From: Centipeda periodontii DSM 2778
GTDB taxonomy: Bacteria > Bacillota > Negativicutes > Selenomonadales > Selenomonadaceae
Length of the DNA: 64,000 nucleotides
Direction: 5' to 3'
Assembly (NCBI RefSeq): GCF_000213975.1
Contig: NZ_GL892076.1
Location: 2,081,702-2,145,701, forward strand
In this document: positions 17,445-26,900 of the stretch, one piece after another
How the letters are laid out: each line of letters opens with the position of its first letter
Position numbering within the stretch: the stretch's first letter is position 1
Notes under the pieces: model-generated
What the model was told of the DNA's origin: nothing
The model's database searches: none
The model's input: the letters and a program-made list of their open reading frames with translations, nothing else
Program-made: the position numbers and the translations under genes

Positions 17445-17606
17445 GGAAGCACTGATAAATTCAGCACCATCATCTTAGCGTATCTTTTTTGCCCGCTCAA
17501 TGCCTGCAAATCCTCCACATAGCTTTGGCTATGCGTCCGGTTTGCCTCCTCAATCGGACAGAAAAATCTACGCCAATCTGACGGACTTCATTTTATCAGC
17601 GATTCC
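17445..17606. mobile_element. MITE-like palindromic element, 162 bp
   Basis: The two ends are imperfect inverted repeats: GGAAGCACTGATAAA on the left and, read from the right end inward, GGAATCGCTGATAAA. Similarity continues inward for about 50 bp (a CGTATCTTTTTTGCCCG-like block matches CGTAGATTTTTCTGTCCG). It has no coding capacity. No convincing target-site duplication is visible. It abuts the truncated Rpn remnant and explains most of the 220-bp gap before ung. Confidence 0.6.
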
Positions 17607-17653
17607 TATTATATCATAATATTAGCGAAACAGAATGAACGTATCCCTAAATT

Positions 17654-18349
17654 CTATTTCGTGATCTCCTCCGCCGGCGGCAGCTGCCACTCGATTGGCG
17701 TCTCACCTGCTGTTGTGAGAAAAGAATTGACACGCGAAAAGGGGCGGCTGCCGAAGAAGCCCCGATGCGCCGAAAGCGGACTCGGGTGCGGCGACTCGAC
17801 GATGAGGTGGCGCGGATTCGTGATGAGGCTGCGCTTCTTCCGTGCAGGGCTGCCCCAGAGGATAAAGGCAAGCGGACGCTCGCGCGCACCGAGCAGCCGG
17901 ATAATGTGATCGGTGAAGCGCTCCCATCCATGCCCCTGATGAGATGCCGCCGCATGAGCACGCACGGTGAGTACGGTGTTGAGAAGGAGCACGCCTTGCC
18001 TTGCCCACGGGATGAGACAGCCATGTGTGGGCGGTGTGATCCCAAGATCATCCTGCAGCTCCTTGTAGATGTTGAGCAGCGACGGCGGCGGATCGATGCC
18101 GACCTGCACGGAGAACGAGAGCCCGTGCGCCTGCCCGTCGCCATGATACGGATCCTGCCCGAGGATCACGACCTTCGTATCCGCAAAGCTCGTATAGTGG
18201 AGCGCGTTGAAGATCGCAAACATATCCGGATAGATGCGCTTCGTACGATACTCCTCGATGAGAAACGCGCGCAGCTCGCGATAGTAGGGCTGTGCCATCT
18301 CATCCGCAAGGAGCTCCTGCCAATCGTTGTGAAAGATTTCCTTTGCCAT
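17654..18349 (-). CDS. ung: Uracil-DNA glycosylase, family 1
   Basis: A 231-residue family-1 enzyme that excises uracil from DNA in base-excision repair. The catalytic motif is [20 protein letters not shown] with its Asp, and the [10 protein letters not shown] and [14 protein letters not shown] motifs (minor-groove Leu loop) are intact. The ATG at 18349 begins [10 protein letters not shown] one base after the folK-DHFR stop, so it is the last gene of the folate run. Placing a DNA-uracil repair gene with folate/DHFR genes fits dTMP supply, but that link is inference. Confidence 0.95.
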   Translation of the reverse strand: MAKEIFHNDWQELLADEMAQPYYRELRAFLIEEYRTKRIYPDMFAIFNALHYTSFADTKVVILGQDPYHGDGQAHGLSFSVQVGIDPPPSLLNIYKELQDDLGITPPTHGCLIPWARQGVLLLNTVLTVRAHAAASHQGHGWERFTDHIIRLLGARERPLAFILWGSPARKKRSLITNPRHLIVESPHPSPLSAHRGFFGSRPFSRVNSFLTTAGETPIEWQLPPAEEITK

Positions 18350-18350
18350 G

Positions 18351-19316
18351 CTAAACTCTCTCGTAAATCTCAAACATACCGTTTTCTCCGCGCCGACTGT
18401 TTGTCAACGCAAAGCCTTCCAGCGGCGGCAAGAATACATCCGCTCCATACGTGCCCGTGAGACGTGTCACATGGGCACGCCGCACATAGGGCAGGAGGAG
18501 GCGGTAACACGCCGCGCCGCCGATGGTGAAGATCGGACGCGGCGCATCCTGCGTCATCGCACCGAGCAGCGCCCACAGCGCCGCAAGATCATGCACGATA
18601 TGAAAGCCCTCGGCGCGCTCCACTGTCCGCGAAAGGACAACATTCTCACGTCCCGCGAGTGGTCGGCGCGCGGGTAGGCTCTCCATCGTTCGCCGCCCCA
18701 TGACAACGATCCCGCCCATCGTCGTCCGGCGAAAATGCGCCAGATCCTCCGGCACATATGCAAGCAGCTGACCATCACGCCCGATGCCGCCCGCCTCATC
18801 ACAGGCGGCGATGAGTTCGAGCGGGTATGGAGCAGAGAGTTCGGGCGCATGCACAATGCCCGCCGCGTCAATTTCAGAGAGCCATTCATCAATACGCTTT
18901 CCGTTCACCATCAGAGCGGACGCAATCTCAGCGAGCGGCACGAGCACAAAGGCACGCTCCGTGAGATAGGGATGCGGCAGAGTCAACGCCTTATCCGACA
19001 GTGTCACATCCTCAACATACAGAATATCGAGGTCTATCGTCCGTGGTCCCCAGTGTTCATGGCGTACACGCCCAAGCGCGTGTTCAATCCGTTTGAGATC
19101 TCGCAGCAAGTCATAGGGAGCACCATCAAACGAGATACGCGCTGCTGCATTCAGAAACGCAGGCTGATCGGTCTTGCCCCACGGCGGCGTTTCATAGAAG
19201 TGCGACACCTGCTCCACACGCACGCTGCGCGTTTCTGATAACTGTCGCAGTGCCGCACGCATCGTCTCTCCACGCGCCCCGAGATTTGCCCCAAGTCCGA
19301 TATATGCCGTCAGCAT
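18351..19316 (-). CDS. folK: HPPK-DHFR fusion (FolK plus dihydrofolate reductase)
   Basis: A 321-residue bifunctional protein. Residues 1 to about 160 are 6-hydroxymethyl-7,8-dihydropterin pyrophosphokinase ([27 protein letters not shown] with the Mg-binding Asp pair, [13 protein letters not shown]). Residues from about 165 are dihydrofolate reductase ([55 protein letters not shown]). The usual DHFR LPW motif before PxDL reads LLAY here, so the conserved Trp is replaced by Tyr. The 5' neighbour folB overlaps by 7 bp. Together the fusion supplies two steps of tetrahydrofolate synthesis. Confidence 0.9.
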   Translation of the reverse strand: MLTAYIGLGANLGARGETMRAALRQLSETRSVRVEQVSHFYETPPWGKTDQPAFLNAAARISFDGAPYDLLRDLKRIEHALGRVRHEHWGPRTIDLDILYVEDVTLSDKALTLPHPYLTERAFVLVPLAEIASALMVNGKRIDEWLSEIDAAGIVHAPELSAPYPLELIAACDEAGGIGRDGQLLAYVPEDLAHFRRTTMGGIVVMGRRTMESLPARRPLAGRENVVLSRTVERAEGFHIVHDLAALWALLGAMTQDAPRPIFTIGGAACYRLLLPYVRRAHVTRLTGTYGADVFLPPLEGFALTNSRRGENGMFEIYERV

Positions 19317-19684
19317 ACGAGGTCTTTCCTGCGGCGCAGGATCGTCACGCCAACATCCGAGAATATGCCGTCAATCGGCGCGGCAGGCTTATGCAGGGTA
19401 ACGCGCACCCAACGAACCCGTGCGAAGGCGTTCAGCAGATCCTCTGCAATCTCCTCTGCAAGAGCTTCGATCAGCTTCTTCGATGTGACGGTCAGATCTG
19501 TGGATACAATATCATAGACCTTAGCATAGTTCACCGTATCCTCGATGTTATCGCTCTCCCCCGCCGCACGCAGATCAAGCCCGAGCTCCACATCCGCCTC
19601 GAACGGCTGCGGAATCTCCCGCTCGTGTGGTAGGACACCGTGACAAGCCATAAAGCGCATCCCGCACAGAAAAATCCGATCCAT
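19310..19684 (-). CDS. folB: Dihydroneopterin aldolase
   Basis: A 124-residue FolB that converts dihydroneopterin to 6-hydroxymethyldihydropterin. Family features are the opening DRIFLCGMRFMACHGVLPHE, the catalytic Glu in HGVLPHERE, VNYAKVYDIV and LIEALAEEIA with its Lys/Glu region. The ATG at 19684 was taken as the start because it follows a GGGAG site and gives the standard N-terminus. It begins 2 bp after the folP stop and runs 7 bp into folK-DHFR. Confidence 0.93.
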   Translation of the reverse strand: MDRIFLCGMRFMACHGVLPHEREIPQPFEADVELGLDLRAAGESDNIEDTVNYAKVYDIVSTDLTVTSKKLIEALAEEIAEDLLNAFARVRWVRVTLHKPAAPIDGIFSDVGVTILRRRKDLVC

Positions 19685-19686
19685 AC

Positions 19687-20535
19687 TTATGCTCCCAGAA
19701 TCGCATCCGTCATGCGACACATACGCACAATCGGCTTCACATCATGCACGCGCACAATCGATGCGCCGCGCTCAATCCCCATGACGCACGCCGCCCCCGT
19801 CGCCTCCATGCGTTCCTCTACGGGCAGATCGAGTGCCGCCCCGATAAAACTCTTGCGGCTCGCCCCGAGGAGCACGGGATAGTCCGTGCCATCGTATGAG
19901 ATAAGTTCGTCCATGCGCCGCAGAACATGCATATTCTGCTCCGCCGTCTTACCGAAACCAATGCCGGGGTCAAGGATGAGATTTTCGCGTGCAAGCCCCG
20001 CCGCATCCGCGCGCGCAAACGCGCATGCAAAGAACGTGCGCATTGCGCCGATGATGTCCCCGCTGTATGCCGTCCCGTTCTGATTGTGCATCACGACAAC
20101 GGGCACATCCGCCTCCGCCGCGACACGCGCCATCGCACCCGGCTCCTCCGCATATTGCAGTCCCCAGATATCATTCAGCATGTGCGTGCCTGCGTCAAGC
20201 GCCGCGCGTGCCGTCTCTGCCTTAAACGTGTCCACAGAAACGGGCACGGGACATTCTGCCAGAATCGTTTCAAGAAACGGCAGCAGCCGCTCGATCTCCT
20301 CCGCCGCGCTCATTGGAACGAATCCGGGACGGCTCGACTCCGCACCGATATCGATGATGTCCGCACCGTCCCGCACCATCTCCTCCATATGGCGCAGCGC
20401 GCTATCGCGCGTGTTCCACCTGCCGCCGTCCGAAAACGAATCGGGCGTCACATTCAGAATGCCCATGACGAGCGTTCGCCCGCCGAGCGTCAGCTTTTTC
20501 CCGTCACGAAAGCGATATGTTCTCTCTGCCGTCAT
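19687..20535 (-). CDS. folP: Dihydropteroate synthase
   Basis: A 282-residue enzyme joining 6-hydroxymethyldihydropterin pyrophosphate to p-aminobenzoate, the sulfonamide target. Motifs are MGILNVTPDSFSDGG, DIIDIGAESSRPG, SVDTFKAE, LNDIWG, ILDPGIGFGKT and LLGASRKSFIG. The ATG at 20535 starts inside the last codons of folE, overlapping it by 32 bp; a GTG three codons earlier is possible. The next gene, folB, begins 2 bp after the stop. Confidence 0.95.
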   Translation of the reverse strand: MTAERTYRFRDGKKLTLGGRTLVMGILNVTPDSFSDGGRWNTRDSALRHMEEMVRDGADIIDIGAESSRPGFVPMSAAEEIERLLPFLETILAECPVPVSVDTFKAETARAALDAGTHMLNDIWGLQYAEEPGAMARVAAEADVPVVVMHNQNGTAYSGDIIGAMRTFFACAFARADAAGLARENLILDPGIGFGKTAEQNMHVLRRMDELISYDGTDYPVLLGASRKSFIGAALDLPVEERMEATGAACVMGIERGASIVRVHDVKPIVRMCRMTDAILGA

Positions 20536-21115
20536 CCCATTCACCTAACATTTTCCATGCCTGCAGTTCCATTGCCTTATCTTCGCGAAAGATTCCCCTA
20601 CACGCCGAGGTCGTTGTCCGCGTTCCATGCGCGCGTGCGCCGCGCATCGTCATACAGAGCTGCTGTGCGTCAAGAACGACAAGCACGCCCTCCGCGCCAA
20701 GCCCCTGCTCGATTTCAGAGGCAATGTCTGCCGTCAGTCGCTCCTGCAGCTGCGGGCGGCGCGCCATACATTCGACCAGCCGCGTGAAAACGCCAAAACC
20801 CGCCACGCGTCCTGCGTGCGGGCGATAGACAATATGTACCGTCCCGAAGAACGGAAGCAAATGATGTTCGCAGATGGAATAAACGGGAATCGCACGCACG
20901 GCAATCAGACCATCCGTCTTCTCCGTCAGCACATCTGCCCAGAGCTTGCTTGTATCCGCACGGAGCCCCGCAAACAGTTCCCCATAGAGCTGTGCCACGC
21001 GCGTGGGTGTTTCCTCCATCCCCCGTGCAGCGAGATTAACCCCGACCGCCGTGAGAAATTCGCGCATGGCGCGCTCTGCACGCGCGAGGTCGACCGTCGT
21101 GCATGCTTCCTCCAT
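20504..21115 (-). CDS. folE: GTP cyclohydrolase I
   Basis: A 203-residue FolE1 that opens the GTP ring to make dihydroneopterin triphosphate, the first folate step. Zn- and substrate-binding features are visible in YSICEHHLLPFFG, LVVLDAQQLCMTMRG and GTRTTTSACRG. The ATG at 21115 has GGAG a few bases upstream. It lies 21 bp after the homocysteine methyltransferase and overlaps folP. The last 20 residues (KMLGEWDDGRENISLS) extend slightly past the usual family end. Confidence 0.94.
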   Translation of the reverse strand: MEEACTTVDLARAERAMREFLTAVGVNLAARGMEETPTRVAQLYGELFAGLRADTSKLWADVLTEKTDGLIAVRAIPVYSICEHHLLPFFGTVHIVYRPHAGRVAGFGVFTRLVECMARRPQLQERLTADIASEIEQGLGAEGVLVVLDAQQLCMTMRGARAHGTRTTTSACRGIFREDKAMELQAWKMLGEWDDGRENISLS

Positions 21116-21136
21116 CGCTCCGTCACCTCACCTTGT

Positions 21137-22063
21137 TCAATTCTTTGCCCATGCAGCTATGTCTGCGATCTCGCGCGGCGTCGTCCTGCAGCAGCCGCCG
21201 ATGAGGCGCGCTCCTGCCGTGCGCCAGCGGCGGGCTATCGTACCGAAATCCTCTGCCGCACCATGCCATGATTTATCTGAGGCATCATACGTCTCACCGG
21301 AGTTCGGATAAACGACGATGGGCTTTGTCGTTTCCCTTCGGATCTCGCCAATCAACGATTCTACGTACTGCGGTGCCGTACAGTTCAGCCCGATCGCCGC
21401 AGCCTCCGGCACAGTGTCCAGCCACCGCGCACATACCGCAATCTCCATGCCGTCACTGATGTGCGCAGCATCGCGGCAGGAGAACGAGAACCATGCTGGA
21501 ATCCGTATCTTCTTTTCGCGCAATACGCGCACGATCGCGCGCGCCTCCACCAAACATGGCAGAGTCTCGCAGGCGAGCAGATCGGGCTGTGCCGACGCAA
21601 GCAGTGCAAGTCGCTCCGCATGGAATGCGACAAGTGCATCCTCGTCGATACCATAGTCGCCGCGATACTCAGAGCCGTCAGCAAGATATGCTCCGTATGG
21701 TCCAACCGATGCCGCCACGAACGGCACCCGCCCGTTTTCCTCGCGCTCTGCAAGATACAGATCACACGCCTCCTGCGCCAACTGAATGGACTTCTGTATG
21801 AGTGCAGCAGCCTCCTCTTTAGAGAAGCCGCGCTTCATAAAGCCCTCCACCGTCGCCTGATAACTCGCGCTCGTCACGACATCCGCTCCTGCGCGCAGGT
21901 AGTCCAGGTGAACCTCACGCACAAGATCGGGACGCTCAAAGAGCGCCTTCGCCGACCAGAGTGCATCGTTCACGGAAAATCCGCGCGCCTCAATCTCCGT
22001 TGCAAACGCACCATCCAATACAATCACATCCTGCACCGCAAGGCGCTCCTCGATCACATTCAT
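21137..22063 (-). CDS. mmuM: Homocysteine S-methyltransferase
   Basis: A 308-residue zinc-dependent methyltransferase that moves a methyl group from S-methylmethionine (or SAM) to homocysteine, making methionine without B12. Family features: VLDGAFATEIEARG, ADVVTSASYQATVEG, ACETLPCLVEA, GLNCTAP and the zinc-binding GGCCRTTP at the C-terminus. GGAGGGG precedes the ATG at 22063. It stands 25 bp downstream of an amino-acid binding protein and 21 bp before folE, linking methionine and folate one-carbon metabolism by position. Confidence 0.92.
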   Translation of the reverse strand: MNVIEERLAVQDVIVLDGAFATEIEARGFSVNDALWSAKALFERPDLVREVHLDYLRAGADVVTSASYQATVEGFMKRGFSKEEAAALIQKSIQLAQEACDLYLAEREENGRVPFVAASVGPYGAYLADGSEYRGDYGIDEDALVAFHAERLALLASAQPDLLACETLPCLVEARAIVRVLREKKIRIPAWFSFSCRDAAHISDGMEIAVCARWLDTVPEAAAIGLNCTAPQYVESLIGEIRRETTKPIVVYPNSGETYDASDKSWHGAAEDFGTIARRWRTAGARLIGGCCRTTPREIADIAAWAKN

Positions 22064-22088
22064 CCGTCCCCTCCTTCTTCATCCGTTG

Positions 22089-22865
22089 TTATTCTTTCGG
22101 TGGTTCCTTGCCGAACCACTTACGGTAGATTTCGTCATACTTTCCATTCTCCTTGATCTTACGCAGCCCTGCATTCAACTGCCCCAACAACTCTGCGTTT
22201 CCCTTCTTGACTGCGATGCCGAGATCCTCCTGATTGATCTGCGCAGGCACAACCTTTGCAATTCCCTTGCCCTTGTTCTCAACATAGTACTCATCGACGG
22301 GCGTATCATTCACAACGACATCAACGCCGCCGTTATAGAGATCGAGGAAGGCATCCGAGATCGTGCTGAACTCGTGCAGATCGGCATTCGGAATGCCGCG
22401 TGCAACCTCTGCGCCCGTCGAGCCGATCGTCACGCCGACACGCAGTCCCTTCAGATCATCAAAGCTGTTAATGCGCGTCTCATCCGCGCGGACGACCATG
22501 CTTAGACCTGCCTTGTAGTAGGAATCTGTGAAATCCACCGTCCTTGCCCGTTCTTCGTTGATCGTCATGTCCGAGATGGCGATGTCGAGATCGCCCGTCT
22601 GCAGCGCGGGGATCAGCCCGTCAAAGTTGAGGTTTTTGATCGTAACCTCACGCCCCTGTGCCTCGCCAATCGCACGGATGATGTCAATGTCGAAGCCGAC
22701 GTACTCATGCGACTTCTCATCCTGAAATCCGAACGGTGCATAGCTCGCATCCGTCCCGACCCGCCATACATTCGTCGCCGCCGTATCGGAGCCTCCGCAG
22801 CCCGCAAGTCCGAACGCCGTAATCCCGGCGAGCACAATGCCCGCAACATATTTTTTCAAATCCAT
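22089..22865 (-). CDS. Polar amino-acid type ABC transporter substrate-binding lipoprotein (orphan)
   Basis: A 258-residue SBP_bac_3 family lipoprotein: lipobox FGLAGC (Cys near 23), then WRVGTDASYAPFGF, GFDIDIIRAIGEAQG, DLDIAISDMTI and a terminal KYDEIYRKWFG. Such proteins bind polar amino acids such as Glu, Gln, Cys or Arg for import. No permease or ATPase gene is beside it, so it probably serves a transporter encoded elsewhere. It has its own promoter just downstream of dapA. GGGGG lies 9 nt before the ATG. The ligand is unknown; the adjacent methionine methyltransferase hints at sulfur amino acids only weakly. Confidence 0.9.
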   Translation of the reverse strand: MDLKKYVAGIVLAGITAFGLAGCGGSDTAATNVWRVGTDASYAPFGFQDEKSHEYVGFDIDIIRAIGEAQGREVTIKNLNFDGLIPALQTGDLDIAISDMTINEERARTVDFTDSYYKAGLSMVVRADETRINSFDDLKGLRVGVTIGSTGAEVARGIPNADLHEFSTISDAFLDLYNGGVDVVVNDTPVDEYYVENKGKGIAKVVPAQINQEDLGIAVKKGNAELLGQLNAGLRKIKENGKYDEIYRKWFGKEPPKE

Positions 22866-22896
22866 ACTAAACAACCCCCATTTCATATGTTTTACT

Positions 22897-22925
22897 ATAC
22901 TACATGAAATGAGGGGCTGTGTCAA
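22897..22925 (-). promoter_or_regulatory. Sigma-70-type promoter of the binding-protein gene
   Basis: TTGACA, 17 nt, TAGTAT on the minus strand, placed in the 65-bp gap between dapA and the binding-protein gene. Confidence 0.6.
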
Positions 22926-22930
22926 ATGTT

Positions 22931-23818
22931 TTATTTCAAGAGTCCGTGTGTGCGCAGAGCCGCGTCGAGCTGTGCCGCATGCGCAGGCTCCATCTCCGAG
23001 AGCGGCATGCGCAGCGGACCCGTCTCATAGCCGAGGCGGCGCATCGCCGTCTTGACAGGGATGGGGTTGACCTCGCAGAAGAGCGCGTCAATAAGATCGG
23101 CGTACGCAATCTGGAGGCGTGCCGCCTCCGCAACGTTCCCGTCGAAATAGTTCTGACAGATGTCGTGCGTCACCTTTGGCGCAACATTCGAAAGCACGGA
23201 GATGACGCCTGCGCCGCCGAGCGAGAGGATGGGCACAATCTGATCGTCGTTGCCGGAGTAGACCGCGAGCTCATCGCCAACCGCCGCGCGCAGACGCAGG
23301 ATTGCCGAGAGATCCCCGCTCGCCTCCTTCACGGCGACGATGCGCGGATGCCTTGCAAGCGCGACGTAGGTTTCCGTCTTGATGCTCACACCCGTGCGCG
23401 AGGGCACCGTATAGAGGATCGCGGGGATATTCACGCTGTCCGCGATCGCTGTATAGTGCGCGATCAGCCCGTTCTGCGTGCATTTGTTGTAGTACGGCGT
23501 CACGAGAAGCAGTGCGTCCGCACCGACCTGCTCCGCGTACTTCGAAAGCTCGATCGCATAGGAGGTCTCATTCGAGCCCGTACCCGCCACGACGGGAATG
23601 CGCCCCGCCACCTTCTCCACCGCAAACCGAATCGCCTCGCGATGCTCTGCATCGGTCATCGTCGCGGACTCTCCCGTCGTTCCCGTGATGATGATCGCAT
23701 CCGTTCCGCCCGCAATCTGATCGTCGATGATACGTCCGAGTTCGGGATAGTTCACACCTGTCTCTGTAAACGGCGTAATGATGGCAACGCCCGCACCACG
23801 GAAAACTGTCTTTTTCAT
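22931..23818 (-). CDS. dapA: 4-hydroxy-tetrahydrodipicolinate synthase
   Basis: A 295-residue class I aldolase that condenses pyruvate with aspartate semialdehyde, the first committed step to lysine and meso-diaminopimelate for peptidoglycan. Visible are GTTGESATM, VVAGTGSNET, LLLVTPYYNKCTQNGL with the catalytic Tyr, LYTVPSRTG, and the Schiff-base Lys in VAVKEASGD. The start at 23818 follows GGGGGAG; an earlier in-frame ATG lacks support. It has its own promoter and lies downstream of the M16 peptidase. Confidence 0.96.
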   Translation of the reverse strand: MKKTVFRGAGVAIITPFTETGVNYPELGRIIDDQIAGGTDAIIITGTTGESATMTDAEHREAIRFAVEKVAGRIPVVAGTGSNETSYAIELSKYAEQVGADALLLVTPYYNKCTQNGLIAHYTAIADSVNIPAILYTVPSRTGVSIKTETYVALARHPRIVAVKEASGDLSAILRLRAAVGDELAVYSGNDDQIVPILSLGGAGVISVLSNVAPKVTHDICQNYFDGNVAEAARLQIAYADLIDALFCEVNPIPVKTAMRRLGYETGPLRMPLSEMEPAHAAQLDAALRTHGLLK

Positions 23819-23850
23819 GGCAAGCTCCCCCTTCAAAATTCTCTGTTCAT

Positions 23851-23879
23851 ATTATCCCACGCGCGACGTGAAAAGTCAA
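23851..23879 (-). promoter_or_regulatory. Sigma-70-type promoter of dapA
   Basis: TTGACT, 17 nt, GATAAT on the minus strand in the gap between the M16 peptidase stop and dapA. Confidence 0.65.
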
Positions 23880-23895
23880 AAATTTTATAGAATAT

Positions 23896-26817
23896 TCACG
23901 TCCGCAGCGCAGGACGAATCTCATCGAAGAGCGCCGCATTCGCGTGAACCTTCTCCTCACCGCCGAGAACGCAGCACACATTTTCGCGCATCGCTGCCTC
24001 AATCATCGGTGCAAGTGCACGCACATCCTCCTGCTGCGCCGTCAGGATCTCCTCGCGCGCACGCTGACGATCCTCCCACGTAATATTGCGCAGGTGAAAC
24101 GTCGCCGCGATATCGCCCTTCATCTGCGGCGTGAACGGCGTGTCCACGCTGCTCATCGTGCCGATGATGAACTTGTCCATCTCGCGGTCGGACACGTCGA
24201 ACGCGCGCACATAGTCTGCCGTCTCATCGAACACCGTAAACGTCTCCGCAAGATTCGGATCACGGTAGGAGGAGAAGATCATGAAGCCGTTGCGGTTGAA
24301 CTGCGTCATCGCCCCATACGCGCCGCCCTGCACGCGAATACGTGTCCAGAAATAATCGTAACGAAGCAGCGTTTCCAGCACGCGCAGAACGCCCGTATAT
24401 TCGTAGCCCAGCTTGATGAAGTTCGCGCCCTTTGCCACATACTGCACACGGCTCTGCGTCATCAGCCCCTCGTTTTTCGGCGCAATCTCCCACGTATACG
24501 GCGCCGCGGGGAAGAGCTTGGATGAGAGCTTCTGCCGGAACACCGAAAGCTGCGCCGCAATCTCCGCGTAGTCAGCCGCCGGTGCCGTGACGCTGACCAT
24601 AAGATCATTTTGATTGAAGATCTGCGGCAGGATGCGTTCAAATGTCGCCTGCATCTCCGTGTGACGTGCATCAAAATCGTCCTTGAATGCGCGCAGGAAG
24701 TCGTGAAACGGCAGTCCGCCGACCTCGGCATAGCGCCCCGAGGGTGTCAGATCGGCGGCAATCCGCGCGGCGACGACCTGATTTGCCGCACGCTGCAGCG
24801 AAAGCTCCATGCCCGTCTTTTCCTCGTCGATCAGCTCACGTACACGCTTTGCACCCGTGAAGTCACTCTCCGTCATGATCTCGGCGAGGAGGTCAAAGAG
24901 GCGCGGCAGATTCTCACGCAGCACCTTCGCGCGCAGCTTGAAGCGCGGTGCGAGCGAATCCGGCTCGCCCGCACGCGTATAGGCGACAATATCCGCACCG
25001 AAACCACCCGTATAGAGACTGCGGAGCATCGCGAGTTCCGCGTAGGTGTGCCGCGCGGTATCGACCGCACCGAACATCTCCGCGAGGAGATATGCATATT
25101 GCAGGTCCTCCTGCGCAACCGCCGCCATCGGAAAGTAGAAATTCAGATAGACAATGCCGTTCGTCTCGATGTCGGAATAAAGGATCTGCGTACCTTCAAG
25201 ATCGCGAATCTCGAGCGGCAGATGCTCTGCCTCTTTGCGAATATCGGAGCGTGCAAGAATCGGAATGGACGCAAGTGCCTCCTCCGTGTCCGGCGCCTCT
25301 TGCGCCGCCTTCAGCGCCGCACAGTCGTCCATGACCTTCGCGATCTCATCAGCGCTCATCGCCGCCTTCTTCTCCGCGAGAATCGCCTCCTGCGCCGCCG
25401 CGCGCTCCTGCCCGAGCGTGCGGCTCGGCGCGAGCGTTACAAGAGCCTCATGCGGATTTTCGAGGAAGGATTCACGGATCACCTGCTCGAAGTAACCGTT
25501 TTCCAATCCCTCTTTCAACTCCGCAAGCACATCCTCATAGCGCAAATAGTCGGCGGGAGCACCGTCATAGAGCCACGTCATCATCATGCGAATGCCGTAG
25601 ATCAGCCCCTTCGGCGAAGATCCGAAATCCGACTCACGCAGACGGAACTCAAGTGTATTGAGTGCCGCCTTTACGAGCATGTGGTCGAGTCCGCCGTCTG
25701 CAAGTTTTGTCAGTGTTTCCTTTACGATACGCACGAACTCCTCCGCGCGTGCAACTTCAGATTTGCTCACAACAATGCTGAAGAACGGCTGCAGCACGTC
25801 GCTCTCGTAGTTCGAGTCCACATCGCGCCCGAGCCCCGCATCGATGAGCGCCTGACGCAGCGGTGCACCCTGCATCCGGAGGAGCGCGTGATCGAGGATT
25901 TGCAGCGCCATCACGCGCTTTCGATCTGTTGTGTCGCCGATCACCCAGTTCAGCGAGAGAAACGCATTTTCCTCGAGCGGCTCATCTGCTCCGATCGGAT
26001 AGAAATGCTCCTTGACCACTTGCCCCGCAAACACCTGCTGACGGTCAATGCGTGATGGAACAGGGATCCGCTCAAAATGCGAGAGGTACGCACGGTCGAG
26101 ATAGGCGAGTTTCTCCGCGATATCCATGTCGCCGTAAAGGTAGATGTAGCTGTTCGATGGATGGTAGTAATGCGCATGAAAATCGAGAAACATCTCCTGC
26201 GTAAGCGTCGGGATCGCCTCCGGGTCGCCGCCCGACTCATAGCCATACGTCGTGTCGGGATAGAGTGCCGCCATGATGCAGCTGCCAAGCAGATCATCGG
26301 GCGCAGAGAGGGCCCCCTTCATCTCATTGTAAACGACGCCGCTGTAACGCAGAGGTGCATCTGCATCATCCATCTCATAGTGCCAGCCCTCCTGCATGAG
26401 TATCTGCGGGTTCTCACGCATCGCAGGATAGAATACGGCGTCGAGGTATACGTCCATCAGGTTCCGGAAATCGCGGTCATTGCGGCTCGCGACGGGGTAC
26501 ATCGTCTTGTCCGGAAACGTCATTGCATTGAGAAAGGTATTGAGCGAGCCCTTCACGAGCTCGACGAACGGCTCCTTCAGCGGATACTTGCGCGAGCCGC
26601 AGAGCACGGAGTGCTCCACGATGTGCGCCACCCCCGTATCATCCACGGGCGGCGTGCGGAAGCTGATCGAAAAGACCTTGTTATCATCCTCGGTTTCGAG
26701 AAAGAAGAGCCGTGCGCCCGTCTTCTCGTGGACGAAGGTATGCCCGTGCCCGTCCGCCTCCGCAATCTCCTCCGAGCGGATCAGTCGAAACCCGTGAATC
26801 ACGTCATCTATCTTCAT
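23896..26817 (-). CDS. M16C-family zinc metallopeptidase (presequence-protease-like)
   Basis: A 973-residue peptidase of the insulinase/PreP group, which forms a closed chamber that degrades small peptides. The inverted zinc motif HIVEH is at residues 65-69 in AHIVEHSVLCGSRKYPLKEP, and the following ELVKGSLNTFLNAMTFPDKT matches the catalytic domain. The long four-domain layout, with a hinge rich in charged residues around 480-520, matches the 970-1000 residue M16C family. GGAGG lies before the ATG at 26817. No signal peptide is seen, so it should act in the cytoplasm. Confidence 0.92.
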   Translation of the reverse strand: MKIDDVIHGFRLIRSEEIAEADGHGHTFVHEKTGARLFFLETEDDNKVFSISFRTPPVDDTGVAHIVEHSVLCGSRKYPLKEPFVELVKGSLNTFLNAMTFPDKTMYPVASRNDRDFRNLMDVYLDAVFYPAMRENPQILMQEGWHYEMDDADAPLRYSGVVYNEMKGALSAPDDLLGSCIMAALYPDTTYGYESGGDPEAIPTLTQEMFLDFHAHYYHPSNSYIYLYGDMDIAEKLAYLDRAYLSHFERIPVPSRIDRQQVFAGQVVKEHFYPIGADEPLEENAFLSLNWVIGDTTDRKRVMALQILDHALLRMQGAPLRQALIDAGLGRDVDSNYESDVLQPFFSIVVSKSEVARAEEFVRIVKETLTKLADGGLDHMLVKAALNTLEFRLRESDFGSSPKGLIYGIRMMMTWLYDGAPADYLRYEDVLAELKEGLENGYFEQVIRESFLENPHEALVTLAPSRTLGQERAAAQEAILAEKKAAMSADEIAKVMDDCAALKAAQEAPDTEEALASIPILARSDIRKEAEHLPLEIRDLEGTQILYSDIETNGIVYLNFYFPMAAVAQEDLQYAYLLAEMFGAVDTARHTYAELAMLRSLYTGGFGADIVAYTRAGEPDSLAPRFKLRAKVLRENLPRLFDLLAEIMTESDFTGAKRVRELIDEEKTGMELSLQRAANQVVAARIAADLTPSGRYAEVGGLPFHDFLRAFKDDFDARHTEMQATFERILPQIFNQNDLMVSVTAPAADYAEIAAQLSVFRQKLSSKLFPAAPYTWEIAPKNEGLMTQSRVQYVAKGANFIKLGYEYTGVLRVLETLLRYDYFWTRIRVQGGAYGAMTQFNRNGFMIFSSYRDPNLAETFTVFDETADYVRAFDVSDREMDKFIIGTMSSVDTPFTPQMKGDIAATFHLRNITWEDRQRAREEILTAQQEDVRALAPMIEAAMRENVCCVLGGEEKVHANAALFDEIRPALRT

Positions 26818-26848
26818 GTGAGTTGTCCTCCTTCATACAATGGATTTC

Positions 26849-26854
26849 ATTATA
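26849..26854 (-). promoter_or_regulatory. Candidate extended -10 box for the M16 peptidase
   Basis: TGCTATAAT (extended -10) lies about 30 bp before the start codon; the matching -35 (TTTGCG) is weak. Confidence 0.4.
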
Positions 26855-26900
26855 GCACAGCGCAGTGTTTTCGCAAAATAAAAGAGATTGGTTCAAAAAA

